Shown: in pieces, positions 9,000 to 17,615 of the stretch | Layout of the letters: each line of letters starts with the position of its first letter | Position numbering within the stretch: the stretch's first letter is position 1 | Assembly: GCF_900104035.1 (NCBI RefSeq) | Contig: NZ_FNIT01000001.1 | Span: 621,262 to 685,261, forward strand | Reading direction: 5' to 3' | Source: Aureimonas jatrophae | Lineage (GTDB): Bacteria > Pseudomonadota > Alphaproteobacteria > Rhizobiales > Rhizobiaceae | DNA: 64,000 nucleotides | The notes under the pieces: model-generated | Told to the model about the DNA's origin: nothing | The model's input: only the letters and a program-made list of their open reading frames with translations | Database searches by the model: none | Position numbers and translations under genes: made by a program

Positions 9000-10082
9000 C
9001 TACTCGGCGGCCTGCGCCGCCGGGATGCCGGCTGCCGCGCGCAGGGCGTCCGCGATCGCCGCCTCGCCGTCCTCGATCCGGTCGTGCAGCCCGATCACCA
9101 CCAGCGCCGAGCGTCCGTCCTCGCCGGGCGTGAGCCTGCGGTCGTAGTAGGTCGCGATCCGCTCGCCCACCGCCTGCACCACGAGGCGCATCGGCTTGCC
9201 CTCGACGCTCGCGAAACCCTTCACGCGCAGGATGTCGTGCCGGCGGATCGTGTCGCGCAACGCCGCCTCGAAGGCGGCCAAGTCGCGGATCGCGCCGAAC
9301 TCCGCGACGAAGCTCTCGAAGTCGTCGTGGTCGTGCGGCTCGCCGCCCTCGTGCTCGATCTCGTGATGCGAGCGGCGGCTGGCGATGAGATCCTCGGTGC
9401 CGGCGCCAAGGCCCAGCAGCACGTCGGCCGGCAGGCGCCCTTGCGAGGCCTCCACGATCGCGGGCAGGCGATCGCCCGAGCTGTCCGCGATCGTCGCGCG
9501 CACGGCGGCGATCGCGGCGGCGTCGAGGAGGTCGCACTTGTTGAGGACGAGAAGGTCGGCCGCGCGGATCTGGTCCTCGAACAGCTCTTCCAGCGGGTCG
9601 TCGTGGTCGAGGCTCGCATCGCTCGCGCGCTGCTCGGCGAGCTTGTCCTCGTCATGGGCGAAGCGCCCGGCGCGGACGGCCGCCGCGTCGATCACGGTGA
9701 CGACGCCGTCGACCGTGACGCGAGCCTTGACCTCGGGCCAGTTGAAGGCGGCGACCAGCGGCTGGGGCAGGGCGAGCCCGCTCGTCTCGATCACGATATG
9801 GTCGAGCCGGTCGGCGCGCTCGATCAGCTTTTCCATGGTGGGGATGAAGTCGTCGGCCACCGTGCAGCAGATGCAGCCGTTGGTGAGTTCCACGACGTCC
9901 TCCTCGCGGCACGTCTCGACGCCGCAGCCCTTCAGAAGGTCGCCGTCGACGCCGAGGTCGCCGAACTCGTTGATCACGAGCGCGATGCGCCGGCCCCCGG
10001 CGTTCTCCAGAAGGTGGCGGATCAGCGTGGTCTTGCCGGCGCCCAGGAAGCCGGTGACGACGGTGGCGGGAATCTTGCGCAT
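9000..10082 (-). CDS. cobW: Cobalamin biosynthesis GTPase CobW
   Basis: CobW is a G3E-family P-loop GTPase thought to deliver cobalt to the chelatase. The 360-residue protein has Walker A GFLGAGKT at 11-18, the metal-binding CICC motif at residues 70-73 (GCICC, characteristic of the COG0523 family), the base-specific VLNKCDL motif, and a His/Asp/Glu-rich stretch near residue 240 (HHEIEHEGGEPHDHDD) suited to metal binding. The C-terminal CobW_C domain follows (ILRVKGFASVEGKPMRLVVQ). It lies between cobU (6 bases upstream) and cobN (7 bases downstream), which argues for the cobalt branch rather than zinc. Confidence 0.95.
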   Translation of the reverse strand: MRKIPATVVTGFLGAGKTTLIRHLLENAGGRRIALVINEFGDLGVDGDLLKGCGVETCREEDVVELTNGCICCTVADDFIPTMEKLIERADRLDHIVIETSGLALPQPLVAAFNWPEVKARVTVDGVVTVIDAAAVRAGRFAHDEDKLAEQRASDASLDHDDPLEELFEDQIRAADLLVLNKCDLLDAAAIAAVRATIADSSGDRLPAIVEASQGRLPADVLLGLGAGTEDLIASRRSHHEIEHEGGEPHDHDDFESFVAEFGAIRDLAAFEAALRDTIRRHDILRVKGFASVEGKPMRLVVQAVGERIATYYDRRLTPGEDGRSALVVIGLHDRIEDGEAAIADALRAAAGIPAAQAAE

Positions 10083-10088
10083 TGGTTG

Positions 10089-10604
10089 TCAGCCCTTGAT
10101 GCGGAGCGGCAGGCCGGCGACCACGAGGTGGACCTCGTGGGCGAGTGCCGCGACGGATTGATGAAGAAGGCCGGCCTCGTCGCGAAAGCGGCGGGCGAGC
10201 GCGTTGTCGGGGACGATGGACAGGCCGACCTCGTTGGACACGAGGACGACCGAGCTTTTGGGGGACAGGTCGCGCAAGGTCGCCAGGAGCGCCTCGCGCT
10301 CGGCCTCCATGTCGCGCTCGGCGAAGAGGAGGTTGGTGACCCAGAGCGTCAGGCAGTCCACGAGGACGGCGGTGCCCGCCCCTGCCTCGCGGCGGATCGC
10401 GGCGCCGAGCTCCAGCGGCGCGTCCACCGTGCGCCAGGGTGCCGGGCGGCGCGCCTGGTGCTCTGCGATGCGCCGTTCCATCTCGCGGTCGAAGGCCTGG
10501 CCGGTCGCGAGATAGACCGGCTCGCGGCCGGTGCCGCGCACGAGCCCTTCCGCAAAGCGGCTCTTGCCGGAGCGGGCCCCGCCCAGAACCAGCGCGAGGC
10601 TCAC
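10089..10604 (-). CDS. cobU: Adenosylcobinamide kinase / adenosylcobinamide-phosphate guanylyltransferase
   Basis: This is the bifunctional enzyme (CobP in P. denitrificans, CobU in Salmonella) that phosphorylates adenosylcobinamide and activates it with GTP before lower-ligand attachment. The 171-residue protein has the P-loop GGARSGKS at 8-15, YLATGQAFD near 35, the VDCLTLWVTNLL segment, and VSNEVGLSIVP with the conserved ending. A GTG at 10604 overlaps the cbtA stop (GTGA), so the two are translationally coupled; longer in-frame extensions run through cbtA and are rejected. Confidence 0.95.
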   Translation of the reverse strand: MSLALVLGGARSGKSRFAEGLVRGTGREPVYLATGQAFDREMERRIAEHQARRPAPWRTVDAPLELGAAIRREAGAGTAVLVDCLTLWVTNLLFAERDMEAEREALLATLRDLSPKSSVVLVSNEVGLSIVPDNALARRFRDEAGLLHQSVAALAHEVHLVVAGLPLRIKG

Positions 10605-11335
10605 GCCGCGCGAAGCCCTGCGGGTCGACGCGCGCCCGCGAACCGCTCGGCGAGGATCCCGGTGAAGAGCCCCGCCAGCGCCCAGAACGCGGCGGAAACG
10701 AGAAGCGAGGCCATCACGAACTCCGCCGCGAGGCTGGCCGGCACGGGCGAGGCGATGTCGGCGGGGTGGGGCGCGCCCACAAGATGCGGCAGGACGAGAA
10801 GCGCGACCGCGCCAAGGCGCGCCGCCGTCTCGCGGCGGAAGACGAGAATCGCCGCGCCGCCCGCCGTCATCAGCACGGTCGCCAGCCACCAGATCTGCCG
10901 CGCGTGAAGGTCGGCAGCCGGCATGGCGGGCAGCTCCGGTGGCAGGCCCAGCGCCGGGGCAAGCGTCAGGACCGCAAAGCCTGCGAGGCCCCAGAGCGCG
11001 CCGTTGCGCCGCGTGATCGGGCGGTTTGCGGCCAGGCTCGCGGCCGACAGGAGCAGCGCGAAGCCGGCGCCGAGCACGAGGTTGGCGAGCAGCGAGCCGG
11101 CGAGGCGCTCGGCCGTGCCGGACGCCTCGCCGTCGCTGCCGGCCGGCGCATGGGCATGGGCCGGCGTGACGAGGGCGAGGGCGGAGTGCGCATGGGGCGC
11201 GTGGTCGTGGCCGCCGCCCTCGAAGGTCTCGGCCTCGAGGATGAGCGGCGTCGTTTTCAAATGCTGGAGGGGCGTGACCGCCGCGCCGGCCAGAATGCCG
11301 GCGACGAGCGCCACGAGAAGGGTTCGAACGATCAT
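10601..11335 (-). CDS. cbtA: Cobalt transporter subunit CbtA
   Basis: CbtA is the predicted membrane component of a B12-regulated cobalt uptake system. The 244-residue protein begins with a hydrophobic helix (VRTLLVALVAGILAGA) and carries a His-rich loop (GGGHDHAPHAHSA, near 42-54). About five more transmembrane helices follow, with conserved segments ALGLPPELPAMPAADL, RQIWWLATV and LPHLVGAPHP. The ATG at 11335 is preferred because AGGTG lies 6 bases before it; a GTG 9 bases upstream is the alternative. It follows cbtB and the cobalamin riboswitch and overlaps cobU. Confidence 0.92.
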   Translation of the reverse strand: MIVRTLLVALVAGILAGAAVTPLQHLKTTPLILEAETFEGGGHDHAPHAHSALALVTPAHAHAPAGSDGEASGTAERLAGSLLANLVLGAGFALLLSAASLAANRPITRRNGALWGLAGFAVLTLAPALGLPPELPAMPAADLHARQIWWLATVLMTAGGAAILVFRRETAARLGAVALLVLPHLVGAPHPADIASPVPASLAAEFVMASLLVSAAFWALAGLFTGILAERFAGARRPAGLRAA

Positions 11336-11514
11336 GACTTTCACCTGCGCGATCGCGGGGCGGCCTCAAAGGCCGGGCTCGGGCGATCTGGGACAAAGGA
11401 GGCAAGCCGCCGGCATCCCACGCCGACGCGATCCCGCCCGGAGGGCCGGTTGGTGCGAAGGCGAGGTTGCGTCGAAGGCCTAAGGCGAGGCGCGTCAGGG
11501 CGCCGGCCGTCGGC

Positions 11515-11694
11515 TCAGTGGCAGGGCAGACCCATGGCGTGGCGCACGTCGTGCGCCGTGTCGTGCAGCGCGTCGGCCGAGGCGAAGCCGGCGCCCCACA
11601 GGAGCGGCAGGGCGACGAGAAGGGCGGCCGAGGCGGCGAGCCAGCGGGCGGGCGTGGTGCCTTGCGCGGCGGGAGTCGCGGCGTGCGTGTTCAT
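11515..11694 (-). CDS. cbtB: Cobalt transporter subunit CbtB
   Basis: This 59-residue gene encodes one transmembrane helix (WLAASAALLVALPLLWGAGF) followed by a His-rich tail. The tail ends in the diagnostic pattern LHDTAHDVRHAMGLPCH, the CbtB metal-ligand motif. The ATG at 11694 follows GGAGG (reverse strand near 11705). It is the first gene downstream of the cobalamin riboswitch and precedes cbtA by about 180 bases. CbtA and CbtB together form a B12-regulated cobalt transporter; this assignment rests on family motif and context. Confidence 0.93.
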   Translation of the reverse strand: MNTHAATPAAQGTTPARWLAASAALLVALPLLWGAGFASADALHDTAHDVRHAMGLPCH

Positions 11695-11737
11695 GACGGT
11701 TCAACCTCCGTGACGGCGACCCGGCGGGTCGCCCGAT

Positions 11738-11950
11738 ACGGATGGCAGGTCTCCTGGCTCACGGGTCGCTGGTCGTCTCCTGCCTTCCCGGACGCGAATC
11801 CAGTGGCGTTTCCGGGGGGTGACGCCCGGTGGAGGAACCTCGCCGCTCTACAGTCGCGGGGTCGGCTGCGATACGGGCGCTTGGTTTAAGTCCGCCCTTC
11901 GCATTCCCTCTTAGCCCGTGCGCACGAGGCGTGGCGCGGGACCATCCGCC
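11738..11950 (-). promoter_or_regulatory. Cobalamin (B12) riboswitch
   Basis: Read on the minus strand, the region holds the conserved blocks in order: TAAGAGGGAA (around 11903-11912), CCCCGCGACTGTAGAGCGG (around 11843-11861), the B12-box part GCCACTGG (around 11800-11807), CCGGGAAGGC and GAGCCAGGAGACCTGCC (around 11745-11761). A closing P1 stem pairs GCGGATGG near 11943-11950 with CCATCCGT near 11738-11745. It lies directly upstream of cbtB and presumably represses the cbtBA-cobUWNO operon when adenosylcobalamin is high. Boundaries are approximate. Confidence 0.93.
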
Positions 11951-11997
11951 GCGCAGGATACGGGGGCGGGGCGTGGAGTCAATCGCGCGCCGCGCTG

Positions 11998-12882
11998 CTA
12001 GGGGCGATGATCTTCGAGAGCGAGCGGCAGCTCGTCCAGGAGTTCGCGTGCCAGGAAGCCCACCGTGCCGATGCGGCGCGCCAGACGCCGTCCGGCCTCG
12101 GCATGGAGGAAGACCCCCCATTGCGTGGCAAGGCGCGGCGAGGCGCCGCGCGCGAGCAGCCCCGCCACCACGCCCGACAGGACGTCGCCCGAGCCGGACG
12201 TCGCCATGCCGACACCGCCGCCCGCGCAAAGCCAGGGCGTCTCGTCCGCCTCGCACACGAAGGTGGAGTTGCCCTTCATGGCCACCACCGCGCCGGTACG
12301 CCGGGCCGCTTCCAGGCCGGCGCGGGCGGGATCGGCCTCGACCGCGGCCCGCTCCTGCCCGAGGAAGGCCGCCATCTCGCCGGCGTGCGGGGTGAGCACG
12401 AGGCGTCCGGGCGCCGCGCGCAGGCGCTCGGCATCACCCGACAGACTGGTGATCGCGGCCGCATCCAGGACGATCGGCGCCTCGATCCGCTCGATCAGGC
12501 CGAGCGCCAGGCTGCGCGAGCCGGTCTCCTCCACCATGCCGGGACCCAGAAGCACGGCATCGGCGCGCGCGGCGTCGTCGACGATCCTCTCCAGCTCGGC
12601 CGGGTCGATCTCGCCGTCGCCGGTCTCGCGCAGCGAGATGACGCGTGCCTCCGGCATCACGATCGCCATGGCGAGGCTCATGGAATGGACGGTCGCGATC
12701 TGGAGTTTGCCGGCGCCGACCCGCAGGGCGGCGGTGGCGGCGAGCAGCGCCGCGCCCGGCACCTCGCGCGAGCCGGCGATCACGAGGATCGTACCCCGGT
12801 CGTCCTTGGAGCCGGCCGCGGCCAGATCCGGCAGCGGCTGCCCGAGAAGGAAGGAACGGTCGACCGCGACGGGTTCGCTCAT
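11998..12882 (-). CDS. nnrD: ADP-dependent NAD(P)H-hydrate dehydratase, single-domain form
   Basis: The enzyme repairs hydrated NAD(P)H. The 294-residue protein belongs to the ribokinase-like carbohydrate kinase (YjeF C-terminal) family, with ILVIAGSREVPGAALLAATAA near the start, VLLGPGM near residue 113, LTPHAGEMAAFLG near 163, and the phosphate-loop segment ATSGSGDVLSG near 232. Many bacteria fuse this domain to an N-terminal NAD(P)HX epimerase; here the epimerase domain is absent. The ATG at 12882 overlaps the stop of the upstream histidine phosphatase (ATGA). It ends about 50 bases before the riboswitch. Confidence 0.85.
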   Translation of the reverse strand: MSEPVAVDRSFLLGQPLPDLAAAGSKDDRGTILVIAGSREVPGAALLAATAALRVGAGKLQIATVHSMSLAMAIVMPEARVISLRETGDGEIDPAELERIVDDAARADAVLLGPGMVEETGSRSLALGLIERIEAPIVLDAAAITSLSGDAERLRAAPGRLVLTPHAGEMAAFLGQERAAVEADPARAGLEAARRTGAVVAMKGNSTFVCEADETPWLCAGGGVGMATSGSGDVLSGVVAGLLARGASPRLATQWGVFLHAEAGRRLARRIGTVGFLARELLDELPLALEDHRP

Positions 12883-13628
12883 CCGGCCGCCGCCTTGCGA
12901 TCCGGCTCGGCCGTGACGGGCGTGCCCTCGCGCTGCATGGGTGCGGTGAAGTTGTAGAGCTTGAGCGCCAGCTCGTCGCCCTCGCGCCGGTACTGCGTGA
13001 CGCCGCAGTTGGCGACCTCGGTCTCGCGGTCGATCCGCAGGATCGCCTCCTCGTCGAGGCGCTCGATCACGTAGCGAAGGCACAGGACCACGACCTGATG
13101 CCCGACGATCAGGACGCGCTTGTTTCCGTAGTGCAGCGCCACGGTGTCGAGCATGGAGCGAAGGCGCAGGATCACGTCGCACCAGCTCTCGCCGCCGGGC
13201 GGCCGGTGGTAGAACTTGCCGAGGATGCGGCGAAACTCCGCCTGGTCGGGATAAGTCTCCTGGATGCCGCGCGCCGTCAGCCGGTCGAGAACGCCGAACT
13301 CCTTCTCGCGCAGGCGCTCGTCGGTGATGACGCGGTCGACGCCGATGCCCCCTTCCGCGACGATCCGGCCGGCGGTCTGCCGGGCCCGCGTGTAGGGCGA
13401 GGACAGGACGATCTCGGGCCGCTCGTCGGCGGGCATGGCCGCGAACCAGTGACCGACCGCGTCGGCCTGCTCCTGCCCGAGCGGGCTCAGCGGCACGTCG
13501 ACGTCGCGTGCCTCGATGTCGATGCGCGACAGGCCGTCGCGCATGGCGAGGTCGCGCGCGACGTTGCCGAGGCTCTCGCCATGGCGCACGATCCAGAGGC
13601 TTGCCGGCCAGCCCGTCCCGTCCGCCAT
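12879..13628 (-). CDS. Histidine phosphatase (phosphoglycerate mutase-like) family protein
   Basis: The 249-residue protein has the N-terminal phosphohistidine motif WIVRHGESLGN, LSPLGQEQAD near residue 50, VLSSPYTRARQTA, and the second catalytic pair in VLIVGHQVVV. The start at 13628 (ATG) agrees with the family's usual N-terminus. It is coupled to the NAD(P)HX dehydratase by an ATGA overlap. Because it sits inside the cobalamin region it could be an alpha-ribazole phosphatase, but it is longer than usual CobC and its partner gene is unrelated to B12, so I leave the substrate open. Confidence 0.8.
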   Translation of the reverse strand: MADGTGWPASLWIVRHGESLGNVARDLAMRDGLSRIDIEARDVDVPLSPLGQEQADAVGHWFAAMPADERPEIVLSSPYTRARQTAGRIVAEGGIGVDRVITDERLREKEFGVLDRLTARGIQETYPDQAEFRRILGKFYHRPPGGESWCDVILRLRSMLDTVALHYGNKRVLIVGHQVVVLCLRYVIERLDEEAILRIDRETEVANCGVTQYRREGDELALKLYNFTAPMQREGTPVTAEPDRKAAAG

Positions 13629-13829
13629 GCGCGTTTCCTTGGTTCTCGCTTCACGTCCCGGTGAGCTAGGGCGGGCGCCCGGCTTCACCAGCGGTGTCGC
13701 GCGACGCAATCGTGAGGCGCGAACCGAGCCGAACGGTTGCGGGTGGGCCCGATCCGCTCGCCGACGGTCGCGGCCGGTCTATCTCCTGCCGATCCGCTGC
13801 CCCGCTTCGCCGATCGAGGATCCGACCCC

Positions 13830-14678
13830 ATGCATCATCCCGCCATCGCCCCGCTGCACACCGCCGTCATCACGGGCGGCGCATCCGGCATCGGTCTGGC
13901 CGCCGCCAAGCGCTTCCTGCGCGCGGGGCTGAAGGTCGCGATCGTCGACCGGCGCATGGAGGAGCTGGAGCGGGCGCAGGAGGAACTTCTCGCCATCGCC
14001 GACGAGCCGGGCCAGGTGCTCGCGGCGGCCTGCGACGTGTCGGACCGGCAGGGGCTGGAGCGCACCGCCGCCCATGTCGAGCGCACGCTCGGCAAGGTCC
14101 ACGTCCTCATGAACAACGCGGCGATCCAGTCGGGTTCATCGATCTTCGGCGAGCAGGCGGTCTGGGACGCGGTGCTGTCGATCAACCTGGGGGGCGTCAT
14201 CAACGGGACGCGGGCCTTCGTGCCGGCGATGCGCGCGCACGGCGAGCCGGCGCTCGTCATCAACACCGGCTCCAAGCAGGGCATCACGACGCCGCCGGGC
14301 GATCCGGCCTACAACGTCGCCAAGGCCGGCGTGAAGGTGTTCACCGAGGCGCTGCAGCACGAGCTGCGCCAGACGGACGGCGGCCAGGTCGAGGCCGCGC
14401 TCCTGATCCCCGGCTTCGTGTGGACCGACCTCACGCGCGGGGAGCGCACCGAGAAGCCGGCCGCCGCCTGGACCGCCGAGCAGACCGTGGACTTCATGAT
14501 GGAGCGCCTGGAGGCCGGCGACTTCTACATCCTGTGCCCCGACAACGACGTCTCGCGCGAGCTCGATGAGCGGCGCATCCTGTGGGCGGCCGGCGACATC
14601 GTGGAGAACCGTCCGCCCTTGTCGCGCTGGCACAAGGACTGGGCGGAGCGCTTCAAAGCGTTCGCCGAGGACCGCTGA
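13830..14678 (+). CDS. SDR family oxidoreductase, substrate unknown
   Basis: This 282-residue protein has the SDR cofactor motif GGASGIG near residues 15-21, the NNAA motif near 95, and the YNVAK catalytic pair in PAYNVAKAGVKVF. After the core, an unusual C-terminal part (FYILCPDNDVSRELDERRIL, then LSRWHKDWAERFKAF) extends beyond the classical domain. The ATG at 13830 follows a GAGGA; longer frames upstream lack a ribosome-binding site. It is divergent from the histidine phosphatase across 201 bases. It may act on a small alcohol or sugar; nothing in the sequence fixes this. Confidence 0.75.
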   Translation: MHHPAIAPLHTAVITGGASGIGLAAAKRFLRAGLKVAIVDRRMEELERAQEELLAIADEPGQVLAAACDVSDRQGLERTAAHVERTLGKVHVLMNNAAIQSGSSIFGEQAVWDAVLSINLGGVINGTRAFVPAMRAHGEPALVINTGSKQGITTPPGDPAYNVAKAGVKVFTEALQHELRQTDGGQVEAALLIPGFVWTDLTRGERTEKPAAAWTAEQTVDFMMERLEAGDFYILCPDNDVSRELDERRILWAAGDIVENRPPLSRWHKDWAERFKAFAEDR

Positions 14679-14705
14679 GGCGTCCCGGCCTTTGCCGAAA
14701 ACGCG

Positions 14706-15296
14706 TCAGCGGATCGCCTGAGGCTCCCGCCCGCGCGTCATGCGGCTCAGCGTCGCGTCGCGGCGCACGAGCCCGTGCCAGAGCGCCATGGCGATGTGGC
14801 CGGCGACAAGAACGAGAAGCGTCCAGCCGAGGAAGCCGTGCAGGGCGTTGCCGGGCGCGACGAGCGCCGGCACAGGCTCGCCGCCCGGCGCGACGAGCTG
14901 GATCCCGTAGACCCGGAAGCCGCGGCCGTTGCCGGCCGCGCGCAGGATGGCGAGCGTCGGCACCACCACCATCAGCGCATAAAGGGCGAGGTGCCCGAGC
15001 GTCGCCGCCCTCGCCAGAAGCGGCGGCCCCTCGTGCGGGGGCCGGCGCGACCAGTTGGCCAGGCCCCAGGCGCCGCGCAGGAGCACCAGCACCCAGAGCG
15101 TGAAGCCGACCGAATAGTGCGTGCTCCAGAAGAAGCCCTCGATCGCGGTATCCTCGGCCACGGCGCGAAGGATCGCGCTCGTGAACTGCCAGGCGAAGAG
15201 AAGCGCCATGCCCCAGTGAAGCGTGCGGGTGACGAGGCCGTAGCCGGACGGCTGGTCGGCAAGGGGGGCGGGGGACTGCGCGCCGGCGATGCTCAT
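14706..15296 (-). CDS. Cytochrome b561 family protein
   Basis: The 196-residue protein is a four-helix inner-membrane cytochrome b. The first helix (VTRTLHWGMALLFAWQFTSA) carries a likely haem ligand His in the TLHW motif, and further His residues lie in STHYSVG, LHGFLGWTLL and VLVAGHIAMALWHGLV, as expected for bis-His b-haems. Such proteins shuttle electrons between quinol and soluble or superoxide acceptors. The ATG at 15296 gives the usual length. It stands alone on the minus strand, 27 bases from the convergent SDR gene. Confidence 0.85.
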   Translation of the reverse strand: MSIAGAQSPAPLADQPSGYGLVTRTLHWGMALLFAWQFTSAILRAVAEDTAIEGFFWSTHYSVGFTLWVLVLLRGAWGLANWSRRPPHEGPPLLARAATLGHLALYALMVVVPTLAILRAAGNGRGFRVYGIQLVAPGGEPVPALVAPGNALHGFLGWTLLVLVAGHIAMALWHGLVRRDATLSRMTRGREPQAIR

Positions 15297-15381
15297 GGTC
15301 GACCTCGAATCAGACGTCCTCCCCGCCAAGCTAGGGCAGCACGATCCGAGGCGGGGTGAAACCTTGGTAAGGTCCGCGTGA

Positions 15382-16872
15382 CTAACCGCCGACCCGGCGC
15401 GCGATGCGCAGAAGCGCGTCGGCGTCCACCGCCGCCTCCAGCCGGTCGGCGATCCGGTCGAGCGCCCGCTCCACGCCCTCGCGGTAGCCGGTCGGGGCGG
15501 GGGACACCACAAGGCCGAGCGAGGCGAGCACGGCCTCGGCCGCGCCGGAGCCCGCCAGGACGCCATGCAGGTAGGTGCCGGCCACGCGCCCGTCGGCGGA
15601 GCGCGCACCCTCCGCCCGGCCCGCGACCTGGGCAAAGGGGCGCGCCGCGTCGGGACCGGCGCTCTCGCCCATGTGGATCTCGTAGGCCTCGACGGTATGG
15701 CCGCCGACCGCGCCCTCGACCTCGCGCAGCGTCTTCTCGGGCCGAAGCTCGGTGTCGACTGCCAGAAGCCCGAGGCCCGGCACCGTTTCGCCGGTCGGTC
15801 CCTCGATCCCGTGCGGGTCATGGATCGTGCGCCCCAGCATCTGGTAGCCACCGCACAGGCCGAGCACGCGCCCGCCGCGCGCATGGTGCGCGAGGATGTC
15901 GCGGTCCCAGCCCTGGCGGCGGAGTTCGGTGAGATCGCTCGCCGTCGCCTTGGAGCCGGGCAGCACCACGAGCGCGGCCTCGGGCGGCAGCCGCTCGCCC
16001 GGCCGCATGAAGCGCACGCGGATCGCAGGGTGGGCGCTGAGCGGGTCGAGGTCGTCGAAGTTGGCGATGCGCGGCAGGCGCGGCACGGCGACGAGCAGCG
16101 CGCCGCCCGAGCCCTCGATGCGGCGCTCCAGCGAGACAGAATCCTCGGGGGGCAGGAGCGCGGCTTCCGGCAGCCAGGGGATGAGGCCGAGCGCCGGCCA
16201 GCCGGTGAAGCGCGTCACCGCTGCCATACCGTCCGCAAACAGCGCGGGGTCGCCGCGGAACTTGTTGACGAGAAAGCCTTGTACCGGCGCGCGGTCCTCC
16301 GCGGGCAGCACGGTGTGCGTTCCTACCAGCGAGGCGATCACGCCGCCGCGGTCGATGTCGCCGACCAGCACCACCGGCATTTCGGCCGCGCGCGCAAAGC
16401 CCATGTTGGCGATGTCGCCGCTGCGCAGGTTGATCTCGGCCGGCGAGCCCGCGCCCTCGCAGATCACGAGATCGGCCTCGCCCGCCAGCGCGCGGTAGCT
16501 GTCGAGGACCTCGGCCAGAAGCCCGGCCTTCATCCCCTGGTAGTCGCGCGCCGAGAAGGTGCCGCGCACGCGCCCGCGCACCACGAGCTGCGCCCCGGTC
16601 TCGCCCTGCGGCTTGAGAAGCACGGGGTTCATCAGGACGCTGGCGGGCACGCCGCAGGCGAGCGCCTGGAGCGCCTGCGCCCGGCCGATCTCGCCGCTCT
16701 CCGCCGAGCCCGGAATGCGCGCGACCGCCGCGTTGTTGCTCATGTTCTGCGGCTTGAAGGGGCGGACGCCGAGGCCGCGCCGCGCGAACAGGCGGCAAAG
16801 ACCCGCCACGAGCACGCTTTTGCCGACATCCGAACCCGTGCCCTGCAGCATGAGGGCGGTGGGGCGGCTCAT
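15382..16872 (-). CDS. cobQ: Cobyric acid synthase CobQ
   Basis: CobQ amidates the b, d, e and g side chains of adenosylcobyrinate a,c-diamide using glutamine and ATP. The 496-residue protein has an N-terminal dethiobiotin synthetase-like ATP domain (GTGSDVGKS at 11-19, then [10 protein letters not shown]) and a C-terminal type I glutamine amidotransferase domain with nucleophile Cys340 in [11 protein letters not shown] and the GTYLHGVL histidine region. The product matches usual CobQ length. Its ATG overlaps the stop of the upstream TSUP permease gene by four bases. Confidence 0.96.
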   Translation of the reverse strand: MSRPTALMLQGTGSDVGKSVLVAGLCRLFARRGLGVRPFKPQNMSNNAAVARIPGSAESGEIGRAQALQALACGVPASVLMNPVLLKPQGETGAQLVVRGRVRGTFSARDYQGMKAGLLAEVLDSYRALAGEADLVICEGAGSPAEINLRSGDIANMGFARAAEMPVVLVGDIDRGGVIASLVGTHTVLPAEDRAPVQGFLVNKFRGDPALFADGMAAVTRFTGWPALGLIPWLPEAALLPPEDSVSLERRIEGSGGALLVAVPRLPRIANFDDLDPLSAHPAIRVRFMRPGERLPPEAALVVLPGSKATASDLTELRRQGWDRDILAHHARGGRVLGLCGGYQMLGRTIHDPHGIEGPTGETVPGLGLLAVDTELRPEKTLREVEGAVGGHTVEAYEIHMGESAGPDAARPFAQVAGRAEGARSADGRVAGTYLHGVLAGSGAAEAVLASLGLVVSPAPTGYREGVERALDRIADRLEAAVDADALLRIARRVGG

Positions 16873-17615
16873 GCGGTGAGGAGCTTCACGGCCAGCGCGA
16901 TGCAGACGCTCACGAGGAGCGGGCGGATCAGACGCGCGCCGAGGCGCGAGGCCTGCCAGGCGCCGACCTGCGCGCCCGCGAACTGCGCGACGCCCATCGC
17001 CAGACCCGTGCGCCAGTCGATCGTGCCGACGCCCGCAAAGACCGCAAAGGCACCGAGGTTCGAGGCGAAGTTCAGGAGCTTGGTGTGGGCGGTCGCCTTG
17101 AGGACGCCGTAGCCGGCGAGCCCCACGAAGGCGAGCATGAAGAACGAGCCCGTACCCGGCCCGAACAACCCGTCATAGGCGCCGATCACGGGCACCAGGA
17201 GAAGCGCGAACAATGCGGGCGAGAGGCGGCGATCGCGGTCGACGTCCGACAGGCCCGGCTTGAAGGCGAAGTAGAGCGCGATCGCGATCAGGAGAAACGG
17301 CAGAAGCCGCTCTAGGAACTCCAGCGGCAGGACGGTCGCGAGCCCCGCGCCGCCCGCCGCGCCCAGCGCCGACAGCGCGGCCGCCGGCAGGAGGGATCTG
17401 AGGTTCACGAGGCCGCGCCGCGCGTAGCCGATCGTCGCCGAGCCCGCGCCGAACAGCCCCTGCAGCTTGTTGGTGCCGAGCGCGGTCAAGGGATCCATGC
17501 CCGACAGAAGGAGCGCCGGCACGGTGATCATGCCGCCCCCGCCGGCGATGGCGTCCACGAAGCCAGCGAGAAACGCGGCGCCCACCAGGACGAGAAACAG
17601 GAGGTCGGGCGACAT
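16869..17615 (-). CDS. Sulfite exporter TauE/SafE (TSUP) family permease
   Basis: This 248-residue inner-membrane protein starts with the TSUP pattern [22 protein letters not shown] and LGTNKLQG, and has about eight hydrophobic helices with a second half repeat around [19 protein letters not shown]. Family members move sulfite, sulfoacetate or similar anions. A few TSUP proteins occur next to cobalamin genes and have been proposed as cobalt permeases; the ATGA overlap with cobQ fits a B12-linked role, but the substrate is not shown by sequence. Confidence 0.85.
   Translation of the reverse strand: MSPDLLFLVLVGAAFLAGFVDAIAGGGGMITVPALLLSGMDPLTALGTNKLQGLFGAGSATIGYARRGLVNLRSLLPAAALSALGAAGGAGLATVLPLEFLERLLPFLLIAIALYFAFKPGLSDVDRDRRLSPALFALLLVPVIGAYDGLFGPGTGSFFMLAFVGLAGYGVLKATAHTKLLNFASNLGAFAVFAGVGTIDWRTGLAMGVAQFAGAQVGAWQASRLGARLIRPLLVSVCIALAVKLLTA

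Noticed and set aside
6296-9133. Long open frame on the plus strand antisense to cobN
   Set aside because: It encodes Arg/Ala-rich low-complexity sequence typical of antisense frames in GC-rich DNA; the minus-strand frame matches CobN along its length.
12879-13628. Calling the histidine phosphatase CobC (alpha-ribazole phosphatase)
   Set aside because: It is longer than typical CobC and is coupled to an NAD(P)HX dehydratase; the location alone is not enough.
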